Source: an uncultured Christensenella sp.
GTDB taxonomy: Bacteria > Bacillota > Clostridia > Christensenellales > UBA3700
DNA length: 64,000 nucleotides
Assembly: GCA_910583735.1 (NCBI GenBank)
Contig: CAJTXS010000006.1
Span: 1-64,000 of the forward strand
Direction: 5' to 3'
Below, piece after piece: positions 17,301-24,642 of the stretch. Each line of letters opens with the position of its first letter. The first letter of the stretch is position 1. Position numbers and translations under genes: made by a program. The notes under the pieces were generated by a model. It was not told where the DNA came from. It searched no databases and saw nothing but the letters and a program-made list of their open reading frames with translations.

Positions 17301-18996
17301 CGATACGTTCCCTTCGGCAATATATAGCATTAGTGTAAGGGGTTATAGATTCGACGGCTGGAATGTCTCTGTAGGCAGAGACGGATATATAACTGTTAAC
17401 TTGTCCGTAGGCGGCACGGTCCCCGATTTGACGCCCGATTACGGAAGCGAATTTAATTACTCCTTCGATACTTCTTTCGACTGTACGCAAGTAGACCTTA
17501 AAGGTAAATTGACGGCAGTAGAGTATACGATTACGATAGACGGTCAGATCAGGGCGAGGATTACCTGCGAGCAGTCTTATAAGATAGGCGCTTTGGAATC
17601 TTACTACAGCGATACGTCGAGATTTGCAGGCTATAATGTCGCCTTCGAGGATAAGGCAAGCAATAGATATTACTATGCAGGCAATACAATTGACGAGATA
17701 TACGACAATATCGTCCTTTCGCTCGATATGCGTCCCGTTAAATTCAGATTGGATTACGGCGGCACAGAGACTTCCAATATCAAAGTTTACGATGTGACAT
17801 ACGGAGATATCAGACTAAGCGCCGTATCTAAGCGAGGCTATGAGTATAAGGGCTGGCTGTGCAATAACGTCGCTATCGAGGTGCTGAATAAAAAGAATTT
17901 GAATATAACTCAATTCTACAGCGTCGACGAAGAGATTATTACGGATACGATATATTTGAAAGCTAATTTCATAAGGGGAGTGATGACGGCAAGCGGTTTT
18001 ACAGGACAGTCTGTAGTTGACCCCACGGGAGTAAGCAATGTAGTATACGTCAATTGCATAGACAGCTCAATAAAGAGAGGCGCGACGTTCTCGATTTCGT
18101 CTAATATCAAGGAAGTTACTTTTGCGGGCAACGGAACGCAGTGGGGAGATACGAGCATACTTGTCGGCTCTAGAGGTGATAAACTGGTTATTAACTTCGA
18201 AAAAATCAATTTCAAGGCGAAGTCTAAGCAGAGCGTTATCAATGCCGGCGGGTGCTACGATTTGGAATTATATTCTTATGGTAGTACTTATCTTTATGCG
18301 GGAGAAGCGTCCGGTAGCAATGCTAAAGCGGCGATTGTATGCAGGAATATCTCGTTTAAAGGTGAGAATTTTTCCGTAAATGGCGGCGATCAGACGTTGA
18401 CCGGATATTCTGTCGGAGGCACTTCTTCAATGGCATTACAAAATAATAACGGAAATGATGTTCTGACTGCAGACTGTAAGTCTGTAAGTTTTACCGGCGG
18501 CAGCGGCTATAAAGGGTATTCAGGCGCTCGCGGTTCTGACGGCAAGGAGTTAGGCGAACATGGAGGACATGGATCAAAAGGAAGCAATGGCGGAAATGCT
18601 AATTATGCTATTCAATTTGATGGAAATATAATGATTAAGAGTGGTTGTACTTTTAGGGCAACTGGAGGTAAAGGCGGTGACGGCGGCAAAGGCGGTGATG
18701 GCGGTAACGGCGGACCTGGTAGGGATGGAGCTGCTTTTAAGGTGTCTATCGCTCCGGGAAATGGCGGCAACGGTGGCGACGGCGGTAACGGTGGTAACGG
18801 AGCAATGGGATTTACGAGCAGTACTAAAATTACAGGTACTGCGATAAACGCTTTAGGTGGAGCAGGATACAGAGGAATGTATGGCTTTGGCGGGAAGTGT
18901 GGCGATCCTATTAAGAAGTGGCCTACCAATAATGTAGTTTATGGCGTCATGGGAAGTAACGGAAACACGGGGAAAATTGGATCAACAATGTCTTAA
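14323..18996 (+). CDS. Giant cell-surface protein with InlB-type repeats and glycine-rich C-terminus
   Basis: 1557 residues. One hydrophobic segment (about residues 13-30) acts as signal anchor or signal peptide, with a Ser/Thr-rich start of the mature part. Residues 380-420 (F-K-F-T-P-D-K-S-G-Y-Y-E-I-F-A-P) resemble a PPC-like beta domain. From about 806 to 1218 there are several InlB/Listeria-Bacteroides repeat-like modules (F-D-F-N-G-W-K, Y-R-F-D-G-W-N, Y-E-Y-K-G-W-L). Residues 1220-1390 look like a beta-helix. Residues 1392-1505 are Gly-Gly-X repeats. There is no LPXTG, no C-terminal membrane segment and no dockerin, so retention must be through the N-terminal anchor. Role unknown; adhesion is a guess. 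Confidence 0.85.
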   Translation: MEKLLRKHGNKIALVLLIILFVAFIGIFAIKENITFGNASAEATAVSTTSGETEDYSLYTDNPLPDSQDEIKYNIDRYVPLSLFGKIGTTVFYGKNYGFVVHIDNLSYNMVLLFTIDYQLHADGFGYDNIVKVVHEGSYDYAGAPVNSPDYHIAIGNLNFDSNIINADSRNNNWKDGYAAEDDMGAFYIQSRYSGVFTYRTGTLDEALWNQCISTFIKLIPVVGSHLSNVYDAIKLKQAYNNVYQTSSSLDTAVDFPITKEAQIASDITGHQLVQSLEINMLDECEEFLTYNFGDDINYAKATYRMNEVNAEYYIQSALNFDVYTYHTISAARVVDNFTVDSIYNMRESEDQYSEIYKKSEDQFALKDYSKFAPLINGVSFKFTPDKSGYYEIFAPSGYSAHVRQNGGYELSGTDEGVYLSAGKTYEVAFGKGIAAINWDYKKSNMRVKSDFIGSQMNFADVTVKLNQEFELDKSEYINRGVYYRLFYNENDNNDLYKLTCDDIDNLQLYITDSELNIISKGVKINGAVYCNFPLKAGENYYLICENLGDNKAIVVTNEGALELSNYISEQSTDGMLYYAVDMPYKQWYKLYGEHAGLYIAGGEDLFGTINDGYFIDKAGRYYLLTDSAAQMDIGLGDIGASVVVGLGIEYGADKTLNHMFTFAPAFTIMCSLGADGRYDVYRDGVKIGDSVNKVLLEDGHRYDFVKLDGGEKFMILADGSEISMGETVSVEEADAYSVYRLTLDEPLRIGVECASGIHYVIYDAAMRVVSPQPDLAHGFPLAAGEYSIVVADSGAYSFTVKEKLIPVAVNFVVDGADYTDTTGEVYYYGKHSVLPVPVKDRFDFNGWKCGNVMITDADGKTINPLDCDSITLEATWTARAVVMKLDVGGGVVKWWTGEEIVDSAPSATVVEGDMIEQLINLKSSFIATPEGNKTGYFLTTFEIVKTGSDGNIDNFSFTPLWERERYFVRFNADYAAQIVSDKVVSYGDVIDGDTFPSAIYSISVRGYRFDGWNVSVGRDGYITVNLSVGGTVPDLTPDYGSEFNYSFDTSFDCTQVDLKGKLTAVEYTITIDGQIRARITCEQSYKIGALESYYSDTSRFAGYNVAFEDKASNRYYYAGNTIDEIYDNIVLSLDMRPVKFRLDYGGTETSNIKVYDVTYGDIRLSAVSKRGYEYKGWLCNNVAIEVLNKKNLNITQFYSVDEEIITDTIYLKANFIRGVMTASGFTGQSVVDPTGVSNVVYVNCIDSSIKRGATFSISSNIKEVTFAGNGTQWGDTSILVGSRGDKLVINFEKINFKAKSKQSVINAGGCYDLELYSYGSTYLYAGEASGSNAKAAIVCRNISFKGENFSVNGGDQTLTGYSVGGTSSMALQNNNGNDVLTADCKSVSFTGGSGYKGYSGARGSDGKELGEHGGHGSKGSNGGNANYAIQFDGNIMIKSGCTFRATGGKGGDGGKGGDGGNGGPGRDGAAFKVSIAPGNGGNGGDGGNGGNGAMGFTSSTKITGTAINALGGAGYRGMYGFGGKCGDPIKKWPTNNVVYGVMGSNGNTGKIGSTMS
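18658..18806 (+). repeat. Tandem Gly-Gly-X coding repeat
   Basis: Two blocks of imperfect 9-base units (GGCGGTGAC, GGCGGTAAC, GGCGGCAAA and variants) inside the 1557-aa gene. They encode Gly-Gly-Lys/Asp/Asn triplets, separated by a short non-repetitive stretch around 18720-18760. Such DNA is prone to length change by slippage in steps that keep the frame. Confidence 0.8.
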
Positions 18997-19010
18997 TAAA
19001 TGTTAGATAA

Positions 19011-19060
19011 TATTTTTTCTACAAAGACCGACAATGGTCTTTGTAGAAAAATATTTTTTG
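19011..19060 (+). terminator. Long hairpin terminator after the 1557-aa gene
   Basis: TTTTTCTACAAAGACC pairs over 16 bp with GGTCTTTGTAGAAAAA around a six-base loop and is followed by TATTTTTT. T- and A-runs on both sides could let it work in both directions. Confidence 0.9.
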
Positions 19061-19165
19061 AGTATTGCAAAGTAATGTATATAATGTTATCATTATAATA
19101 TAGGGGATGTATTGTATACTTTATAATTTGCATTTCATATAAATTAATATTGGCGGAGGTGTTCG

Positions 19166-20521
19166 ATGAAGAAAAGGATAGCGGTAATAATGCTGTCCGT
19201 AGCTGTGCTTATAATATGCATGGCGGCGGCAATGACGGGATGCAAAGATAAAGGTAATGAGTGCGCGGACTTGGTAGCCCTAAGGATAAATAATCATATG
19301 GCGGAGTGGGTAGACAGTAACTACAACTTCGACTACAAGGGAGTGGGAGAACTAAACGTAACGGTTCCTTATACCAATTACTTGGAGATTAACGACCTGA
19401 TAGTCAGTCCGGAAGCAACCGCTAAGATTTATGACGACGAGGCGTGTAGCTCGGAGATAAAAGAAAAAGATTATTATATGTATATAGACGGTAATAGGAC
19501 CTTGTATATAAAGGTTACTAACGGAAGAAAGTCTCACACATATAAAATTAATATTGCGGTTAAGCAAAGCAATTTACCCGAAAATGTAGACCTAAGCGCC
19601 AAGAATTATGAAAACAGAGGCGGGCATATTTATATCCCCGATGGCGAAATTCAAGTGGATATAGATGGCAAGAACTACTATGTAATCGACAGACTTTATT
19701 ATAGCGATATTGTACAAATTGTCGACTTTAACTCTCGAAATTTTATATTAAGTGATGACAGCTCTTCATCGCTGTTGCAGAATTTCGGAGATAGTGCGTT
19801 TAACGGTATTTTTGACGGTAACGGATACAAACTTTTACCGCGTAATCATGATCGCTATATTTTGGATCCTGTTAAAATAAAGATAATCGGAGAAAAAGGT
19901 GTTATTAAGAATGTAGTATTGGCAACAAAAGATACGTATAGCAATAACGATGGAGAATATCTTTCGGGTATTGAAGGCAGTAATAATAAGATATCGTTGC
20001 TTTGTGATGAAAATTACGGGATAATCGATAATGTATGTAATATCGTAAATATATATGATAGAAATACAAAATACGGCGGCGCTAACGAGGGCGAATATGT
20101 GCACAGAGTAGCGATATTCGCAGATGTTAACAGAGGAGTGATTTCTAACTGTCTAAATAAAGGTAATATTTATAGCAAGATAAGCGACAGTAAAATAAGG
20201 CAGTTTTCGGTATTTGCAAACGAAATGCGAGGAGAGCAGTTTGACTTCAACGGCTCGGCAAAATTAGTTAATTGCGTAAATACAGGTAATTTAGAATATA
20301 ATGACGAAGTAAGTAGCGGGCAGCATAGAAGCGGAGCATTTGTGATTGCTTCTTTGGCGGACGCTTATGTACAGGTGGACGGCGTATACAATTTGGGCAA
20401 TATACAGAGCAGCAATATCAAGAGAAAGTACAGCAGGTACTTTGCGTCTGCGACAACTGCGTGCGAGGACGGTAAGAGCCGCGACGTGGATTGCAGCAAA
20501 ATAAAGGACTATACCAAGTAA
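19166..20521 (+). CDS. Surface lipoprotein with GLUG-like repeats
   Basis: 451 residues. The N-terminus is a lipoprotein signal: K-K-R, a hydrophobic stretch and the lipobox A-M-T-G-C, with Cys26 as lipidation site. Residues 30-145 look like a cadherin-like or immunoglobulin-like beta sandwich. From about 190 to 430 there are repeats ending in motifs such as G-I-I-D-N-V, G-V-I-S-N-C-L-N-K-G-N-I and L-V-N-C-V-N-T-G-N-L. These resemble the GLUG motif found in surface beta-solenoids. It starts behind GGCGGAGGTG and follows the giant surface gene, so the two may work together on the cell surface. Function unknown. Confidence 0.82.
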   Translation: MKKRIAVIMLSVAVLIICMAAAMTGCKDKGNECADLVALRINNHMAEWVDSNYNFDYKGVGELNVTVPYTNYLEINDLIVSPEATAKIYDDEACSSEIKEKDYYMYIDGNRTLYIKVTNGRKSHTYKINIAVKQSNLPENVDLSAKNYENRGGHIYIPDGEIQVDIDGKNYYVIDRLYYSDIVQIVDFNSRNFILSDDSSSSLLQNFGDSAFNGIFDGNGYKLLPRNHDRYILDPVKIKIIGEKGVIKNVVLATKDTYSNNDGEYLSGIEGSNNKISLLCDENYGIIDNVCNIVNIYDRNTKYGGANEGEYVHRVAIFADVNRGVISNCLNKGNIYSKISDSKIRQFSVFANEMRGEQFDFNGSAKLVNCVNTGNLEYNDEVSSGQHRSGAFVIASLADAYVQVDGVYNLGNIQSSNIKRKYSRYFASATTACEDGKSRDVDCSKIKDYTK

Positions 20522-20552
20522 ATATAATAGACAGCTTATCGTAGTATGACAT

Positions 20553-20583
20553 ATGCCGCCGTATTTCGGCGGTATTTGTTTTG
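20553..20583 (+). terminator. Terminator after the lipoprotein gene
   Basis: ATGCCGCCG-TATTT-CGGCGGTAT is a complete 9-bp stem (one G-T pair) followed by TTGTTTTG. Confidence 0.8.
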
Positions 20584-20617
20584 TGGGCGGAGAGGCGATA
20601 GGCTCGGGGCATATTAC

Positions 20618-20645
20618 TTGACTTGACTGCACCCCGCGGTATAAT
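20618..20645 (+). promoter_or_regulatory. ruvA promoter, leaderless layout
   Basis: TTGACT (20618-20623), a 16-bp spacer and TATAAT (20640-20645). The ruvA ATG at 20654 begins only eight bases after the -10 box. No Shine-Dalgarno sequence precedes it, so the transcript should begin at or within about two bases of the start codon. Confidence 0.75.
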
Positions 20646-20653
20646 ATAAATAT

Positions 20654-21250
20654 ATGTACGCATATATAAGCGGCGCGGTGCGTTACCTGCGCGACAACAT
20701 TGCCGTAATAGAAAATAACGGAATAGGCTACGAGCTTAATGTATCCGCTTATACGCTGCAGAGCATCAGCGGAAAAGAGGACGTCAAGCTGTATACTTAT
20801 CTGCGCTCGGACGACGAGGGGATGCGCCTGTTCGGCTTCTGTAGCGCGGAAGAGAAGGAGATGTTCCTTAAGCTCATATCCGTGAGCGGCATAGGTCCCA
20901 AGGTGGCATTGCAGATACTCTCGGGCATGGATTTGCGTACGCTTGCGATAGCTATTGTCAGCGGGGACGCCAAGACGCTCTCGAGGATAAAGGGCATAGG
21001 TAAAAAGACCGCGGAGCGCGTGGTGCTTGAGCTGCGTGAGAGGGTGGAGAGCGACGCGACGGACGCCGCGGAAGAGCTCGGCTCGATTGCCGCGGCAGAC
21101 GATATGTATAAGGAAGCAGCCGCCGTATTGGTGTCGCTGGGTATGTCGCGCACCGACGCAATTAAGGCGATCGATAAAATAGCGGGCAGCGGCAGAGCAA
21201 CCTCGCTGGAGGCGCTCATTACGCTTGCGCTCAGGAGTGTGGATAAATAA
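20654..21250 (+). CDS. ruvA: Holliday junction branch migration protein RuvA
   Basis: 198 residues. RuvA forms the tetramer that holds the four-way junction and loads RuvB. Domain I (OB fold, from M-Y-A-Y-I-S-G-A-V) is followed by the helix-hairpin-helix pair at I-S-V-S-G-I-G-P-K-V-A and I-K-G-I-G-K-K-T-A-E-R. Domain III at the C-terminus contacts RuvB. The stop shares one base with the ruvB start. It has its own promoter rather than continuing from ruvC. Confidence 0.96.
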   Translation: MYAYISGAVRYLRDNIAVIENNGIGYELNVSAYTLQSISGKEDVKLYTYLRSDDEGMRLFGFCSAEEKEMFLKLISVSGIGPKVALQILSGMDLRTLAIAIVSGDAKTLSRIKGIGKKTAERVVLELRERVESDATDAAEELGSIAAADDMYKEAAAVLVSLGMSRTDAIKAIDKIAGSGRATSLEALITLALRSVDK

Positions 21251-22293
21251 TGGACTGGGATATGGAAGACGGAGAGAGATTTTTATCTTCACTCAATACA
21301 GACAGAGACGGCGACAGCGACAATACGCTGCGCCCTAAGACAATGTCCGATTATGTCGGGCAAGATAAGATTAAGCATAACTTAGCGGTATATATTGAGG
21401 CGGCTAAAGGCAGGGGCGAACCTCTCGACCACGTGTTGCTGTACGGTCCCCCGGGACTGGGCAAGACTACGCTTGCGCATATAATAGCGGGCGAGATGAA
21501 CTCGCAGATACGCATTACATCGGGTCCTGCGATAGAGAAGGCAGCCGACCTTGCCGCAATCTTAACCAATCTGGAAGAGGGCGACGTGCTCTTTATAGAC
21601 GAAATTCACAGACTTAACCGCGCGGTGGAAGAGGTGTTGTATCCTGCGATGGAAGACTTCGCGCTCGACTTCATGGTGGGTAAAGGACCGTCTGCCAAGA
21701 GCATACGACTGCCGCTCAATAGATTTACTCTGATAGGCGCTACGACCAAGGCGGGCATGCTTACATCGCCGCTCAGAGACAGATTCGGCGTCAATTGCAG
21801 GCTGGAGCTGTACAACGCCGCAGAGCTTGCGCACATCGTAAAGAGGTCTGCTGGTATACTCGGCGTAGAGATTACCGACGGCGGCGCTGGCGAGATAGCG
21901 CGCAGGAGCAGAGGCACGCCGCGTATCGCCAACCGCATTCTCAAGAGAGTGCGCGACTTCGCGCAGGTCAAGGGCAACGGAGTAGTGGACGAGCTCAGCG
22001 CGGACGCCGCCATGCAGGGCATGGAGATAGATAAGAGCGGGCTTGACAATATCGACAGGCTCATACTCGGCACTATCATAGATAAGTTCGGCGGCGGTCC
22101 CGTGGGACTGGACACTCTTGCCGCGGCTGTAGGCGAGGACAGCGGCACTATCGAGGACGTATACGAGCCCTATCTCATGCAGATTTGCTACGTTGCGCGC
22201 ACTCCGCGAGGCAGGGTTTGCCTGCCCGACGCCTATAAGCATATGGGCAGAAAGTACGGCGGAGACAACGGTCAGATGACTATGTTCGAGTGA
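21250..22293 (+). CDS. ruvB: Holliday junction helicase motor RuvB
   Basis: 347 residues, AAA+ ATPase. Walker A is G66-P-P-G-L-G-K-T-T, Walker B is L-F-I-D-E-I-H (114-120), and sensor I follows in T-L-I-G-A-T-T. The arginine finger region (S-P-L-R-D-R-F-G) and the C-terminal winged helix (C-Y-V-A-R-T-P-R-G-R) are both present. It overlaps ruvA by one base and is followed directly by queA, a conserved order. Confidence 0.97.
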   Translation: MDWDMEDGERFLSSLNTDRDGDSDNTLRPKTMSDYVGQDKIKHNLAVYIEAAKGRGEPLDHVLLYGPPGLGKTTLAHIIAGEMNSQIRITSGPAIEKAADLAAILTNLEEGDVLFIDEIHRLNRAVEEVLYPAMEDFALDFMVGKGPSAKSIRLPLNRFTLIGATTKAGMLTSPLRDRFGVNCRLELYNAAELAHIVKRSAGILGVEITDGGAGEIARRSRGTPRIANRILKRVRDFAQVKGNGVVDELSADAAMQGMEIDKSGLDNIDRLILGTIIDKFGGGPVGLDTLAAAVGEDSGTIEDVYEPYLMQICYVARTPRGRVCLPDAYKHMGRKYGGDNGQMTMFE

Positions 22294-22298
22294 CGAAT

Positions 22299-23354
22299 AT
22301 GTTAAAGACAAGCGATTTCGATTACTATCTACCGCAACATTTAATCGCGCAGGAGCCTGTAGAGCCGCGCGATTCTTCGCGTCTTGCGGTGTTTGACCGC
22401 TCTACGGGGGCGTTGGAGCACAGACACTTTTACGATATCTGCGATTATCTCAAGGCGGGCGATGTGCTCGTGGTCAATAATACAAAGGTAATTCCCGCAA
22501 GGATATTCGGAGTGAGGATTACTTCCGACTGCACCTACGAAAAGGCTGCGACAAGAGACCCCAACTGCGAGGTGCTGCTTCTCAAACGCATAGACGCGGA
22601 TAGCTGGGAGTGCATAGTCAAGCCGGGTCGCAAACTGCGCGTAGGCGCGGAGATATATTTTTCGCCCAAGCTCGGCGCTAAAGTGTGCTCGGCGGGCGAC
22701 GAGGGAATAAGGATTATCAAATTCACATGCGACGGATTGTTCGAGAACGTGCTCGAAGAAGTGGGCGCCATGCCGCTGCCGCCCTATATCACCCACGCGC
22801 TCAAGGATAAGAGCAGATACAACACCGTGTATTGCAAGCGCGAGGGCTCGGCTGCCGCGCCTACCGCAGGATTGCACTTTACCCCGCAATTGCTCGATAA
22901 GGCGAGGGCAATGGGCGTAAAAGTGGTCGAGGTGCTATTGCATGTGGGGCTCGGCACATTCAGACCCGTTAAAGAGGACGACGCGCTCAACCATAAGATG
23001 CACAGCGAGTATTACGAAGTGTCGCAGCAGAGCGCGGACGCTATCAACGAGGCGCGCCGCAGAGGCGGAAGGATTATATGCGTGGGCACTACTTCCGTAA
23101 GGACGCTCGAGAGCGCCGCTTCGGACGACGGCACAATAGTCGCCGGCAGCGGCAATACCGAAATATTTATATATCCCGGCTATAAGTTTAAGGCGCTTGA
23201 CGCCTTGATAACCAACTTCCATCTTCCAAAGTCCACCCTGCTCATGCTCGTATCCGCCTTTATCGGCAGAGAAAACGCGCTAAATGTGTATGAGGAGTGT
23301 GTTAAGAGTGGGTATAGGTTTTTTTCTTTCGGCGACGCGATGATGATTGTATAA
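22299..23354 (+). CDS. queA: S-adenosylmethionine:tRNA ribosyltransferase-isomerase
   Basis: About 351 residues from the ATG at 22299. An in-frame GTG at 22290 overlaps the ruvB stop and is possible, but family members begin at K-T-S-D-F-D-Y. Transfers and rearranges the ribosyl of SAM onto preQ1 in tRNA, giving epoxyqueuosine. Signatures are D-Y-Y-L-P-Q-H-L-I-A-Q-E-P, V-N-N-T-K-V-I-P-A-R, A-A-P-T-A-G-L-H-F-T and V-G-L-G-T-F-R-P-V. tgt, which makes the preceding step, lies 1.3 kb on. Confidence 0.96.
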   Translation: MLKTSDFDYYLPQHLIAQEPVEPRDSSRLAVFDRSTGALEHRHFYDICDYLKAGDVLVVNNTKVIPARIFGVRITSDCTYEKAATRDPNCEVLLLKRIDADSWECIVKPGRKLRVGAEIYFSPKLGAKVCSAGDEGIRIIKFTCDGLFENVLEEVGAMPLPPYITHALKDKSRYNTVYCKREGSAAAPTAGLHFTPQLLDKARAMGVKVVEVLLHVGLGTFRPVKEDDALNHKMHSEYYEVSQQSADAINEARRRGGRIICVGTTSVRTLESAASDDGTIVAGSGNTEIFIYPGYKFKALDALITNFHLPKSTLLMLVSAFIGRENALNVYEECVKSGYRFFSFGDAMMIV

Positions 23355-23518
23355 GCGGCGCATGTCTTTGTCGCGCTTACATTTTTGCTTGGTAGTTTGC
23401 GCTTAATAAACTCCTCGTCGAAAATGCTCGCTTTCCTTGTCTTGCTCGCTCATAGAAAGCGGCGAGTTGCGTTGTAGTTTCTTTGTCTCGGTAATGTGCG
23501 GCTATGTATGCTCCCTGC
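23355..23518. repeat. 164-bp direct repeat, copy A
   Basis: This copy starts at GCGGCGCATG right behind the queA stop and matches 23732-23895 over its whole length without gaps. By eye I count about eight mismatches in 164 bases. There is no open reading frame shared by the two copies. Confidence 0.9.
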
Positions 23519-23731
23519 GGACAAATCCGCGTTCCTCTTGTCTTGTTTGCTTCTGCAATCTTCATTGTAATTCTTTCATAGCGTAGGTTAGAGTTGTGTT
23601 GAATTATGCTTTTACAAGTCATTTATGCTTAGTAAACTCCTTCGGCTTTTCCTCGCGCGCCTTGTCTTTCTCGCTTCTAAGCCCATCATTATTTATTTTC
23701 ATACTATATAGTGAGAACAGTGCTTTTAATG
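23519..23731. other. Spacer between the direct repeats, with a decayed third copy
   Basis: No gene. At about 23622-23690 a stretch (GCTTAGTAAACTCCTTCGGC, then CCTTGTCTTTCTCGCTTC) resembles the middle of the flanking 164-bp repeats, so an older, decayed copy may lie here. A shorter echo, CCTCTTGTCTTG, is near 23532. Confidence 0.5.
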
Positions 23732-23895
23732 GCGGCGCATGTCTTTGTCGCGCTTACATTTTTGCTTGGTAGTTCGCGCTTAGTAAATTCCTCATCGAAA
23801 ATGCTCGCTTTCCTTGTCTTGCTCGCTCATAGAAAGCGGCGAGTTGCGTTGTAGCTTCTTTGTCTCGGTAAGGTGCGGCTATGTATGTTTCCTGC
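23732..23895. repeat. 164-bp direct repeat, copy B
   Basis: Second copy of 23355-23518, same orientation, its start 377 bp after that of copy A. It ends 80 bp before the toxin-antitoxin promoter. Confidence 0.9.
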
Positions 23896-23975
23896 ACTTT
23901 GGTGGAGTTTTATTATTATATTTACGTGATTTATCGTAAAAATTACGAAAATTTACGAAATATTACGCCTAAATA

Positions 23976-24004
23976 TTGTTATATCACATATATTGTGATA
24001 GAAT
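23976..24004 (+). promoter_or_regulatory. Promoter-operator of the toxin-antitoxin pair
   Basis: TTGTTA (23976-23981), 17 bp, TAGAAT (23999-24004). The spacer is almost filled by a perfect palindrome TATCACA-TATAT-TGTGATA (23982-24000). Just upstream (23925-23967) the word TTACG or its complement CGTAA recurs about five times. Both fit autorepression by the antitoxin, which is the known mode for RelB/DinJ pairs. Confidence 0.8.
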
Positions 24005-24029
24005 AAAATAAAGGAAAAGGAGGCTATAT

Positions 24030-24302
24030 ATGGAGTACACAAATCTTAATATTAGAACGTCCAAGGAAACTAAGGCTGCTGCGGAAAAAATTTTCGACGA
24101 GCTGGGTATCAATACTTCTACGGCATTTAATATATTTTTGAAAGCTGTTATAAGGGAAAACGGATTGCCTTTCGATATGCGCGTAGTAACTCCCAATGCC
24201 GAGACAATAGCTGCTATAGAAGAAGGCAGAAGAATGGCGCGCGACCCCAATGCGAAGAGTTATGCCACGGTTGAAGAGTTGAGGAAAGCGCTCGAGCTAT
24301 GA
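24030..24302 (+). CDS. RelB/DinJ-family antitoxin
   Basis: 90 residues. The N-terminal ribbon-helix-helix (T-N-L-N-I-R-T-S-K-E-T-K, then L-G-I-N-T-S-T-A-F-N-I-F-L-K) should bind the palindrome in the promoter. The C-terminal half (A-A-I-E-E-G-R-R-M-A-R-D-P and S-Y-A-T-V-E-E-L-R-K-A-L) is the usual toxin-wrapping tail. The ribosome site is AAAAGGAGG. Its stop overlaps the toxin start by four bases. Confidence 0.93.
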   Translation: MEYTNLNIRTSKETKAAAEKIFDELGINTSTAFNIFLKAVIRENGLPFDMRVVTPNAETIAAIEEGRRMARDPNAKSYATVEELRKALEL

Positions 24303-24577
24303 GTTATCGAATAGAATATACCAATCGTTTTGAGAAAGACCTAAGGCAAGCGGCAAAAAGAGGAAAGAATCTCAATAAACTATTTTCCGTAATCGAAAGA
24401 CTTGCCGAGGACAAGCCATTGGAGCCGAAAAATAGAGTTCATCTGCTTGTAGGGGAGTACTCGGGATATTGGGAATGCCATATTGAGCCCGATTGGTTGT
24501 TGATTTACGAGAAATTCGAGGATATTTTGGTCTTATCTATGTATCGCACAGGTTCGCATTCGGACTTGTTCGAATAA
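24299..24577 (+). CDS. YafQ-family mRNA interferase toxin
   Basis: 92 residues, RelE/ParE fold; in this family a ribosome-dependent mRNA nuclease. Residues matching the YafQ active site are all present: His48, His61, Asp65-Trp66 in C-H-I-E-P-D-W-L-L-I-Y, Arg83 and His87 in R-T-G-S-H-S-D-L-F, and Phe91. The toxin therefore looks intact. It follows its antitoxin with a four-base overlap and sits between queA and tgt, interrupting an otherwise conserved order. Confidence 0.93.
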   Translation: MSYRIEYTNRFEKDLRQAAKRGKNLNKLFSVIERLAEDKPLEPKNRVHLLVGEYSGYWECHIEPDWLLIYEKFEDILVLSMYRTGSHSDLFE

Positions 24578-24642
24578 TCAAAAACACTATATTCATTATA
24601 TAAGCGATAGAGTTAAACGCACATAAGTTGATTAGGAGTAAT

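Noticed and set aside
18658..18806. CRISPR array reading of the regular repeats
   Set aside because: Units are 9 bases, in frame, with no spacers; they encode glycine triplets.
20291..21292. 333-codon minus-strand frame across lipoprotein end and ruvA
   Set aside because: It crosses a terminator, a promoter and a secure gene on the other strand.
23377..23622. Minus-strand 81-codon frame across repeat copy A
   Set aside because: The frame is not kept in copy B of the same repeat, has no good ribosome site, and its composition follows the repeat rather than a protein.
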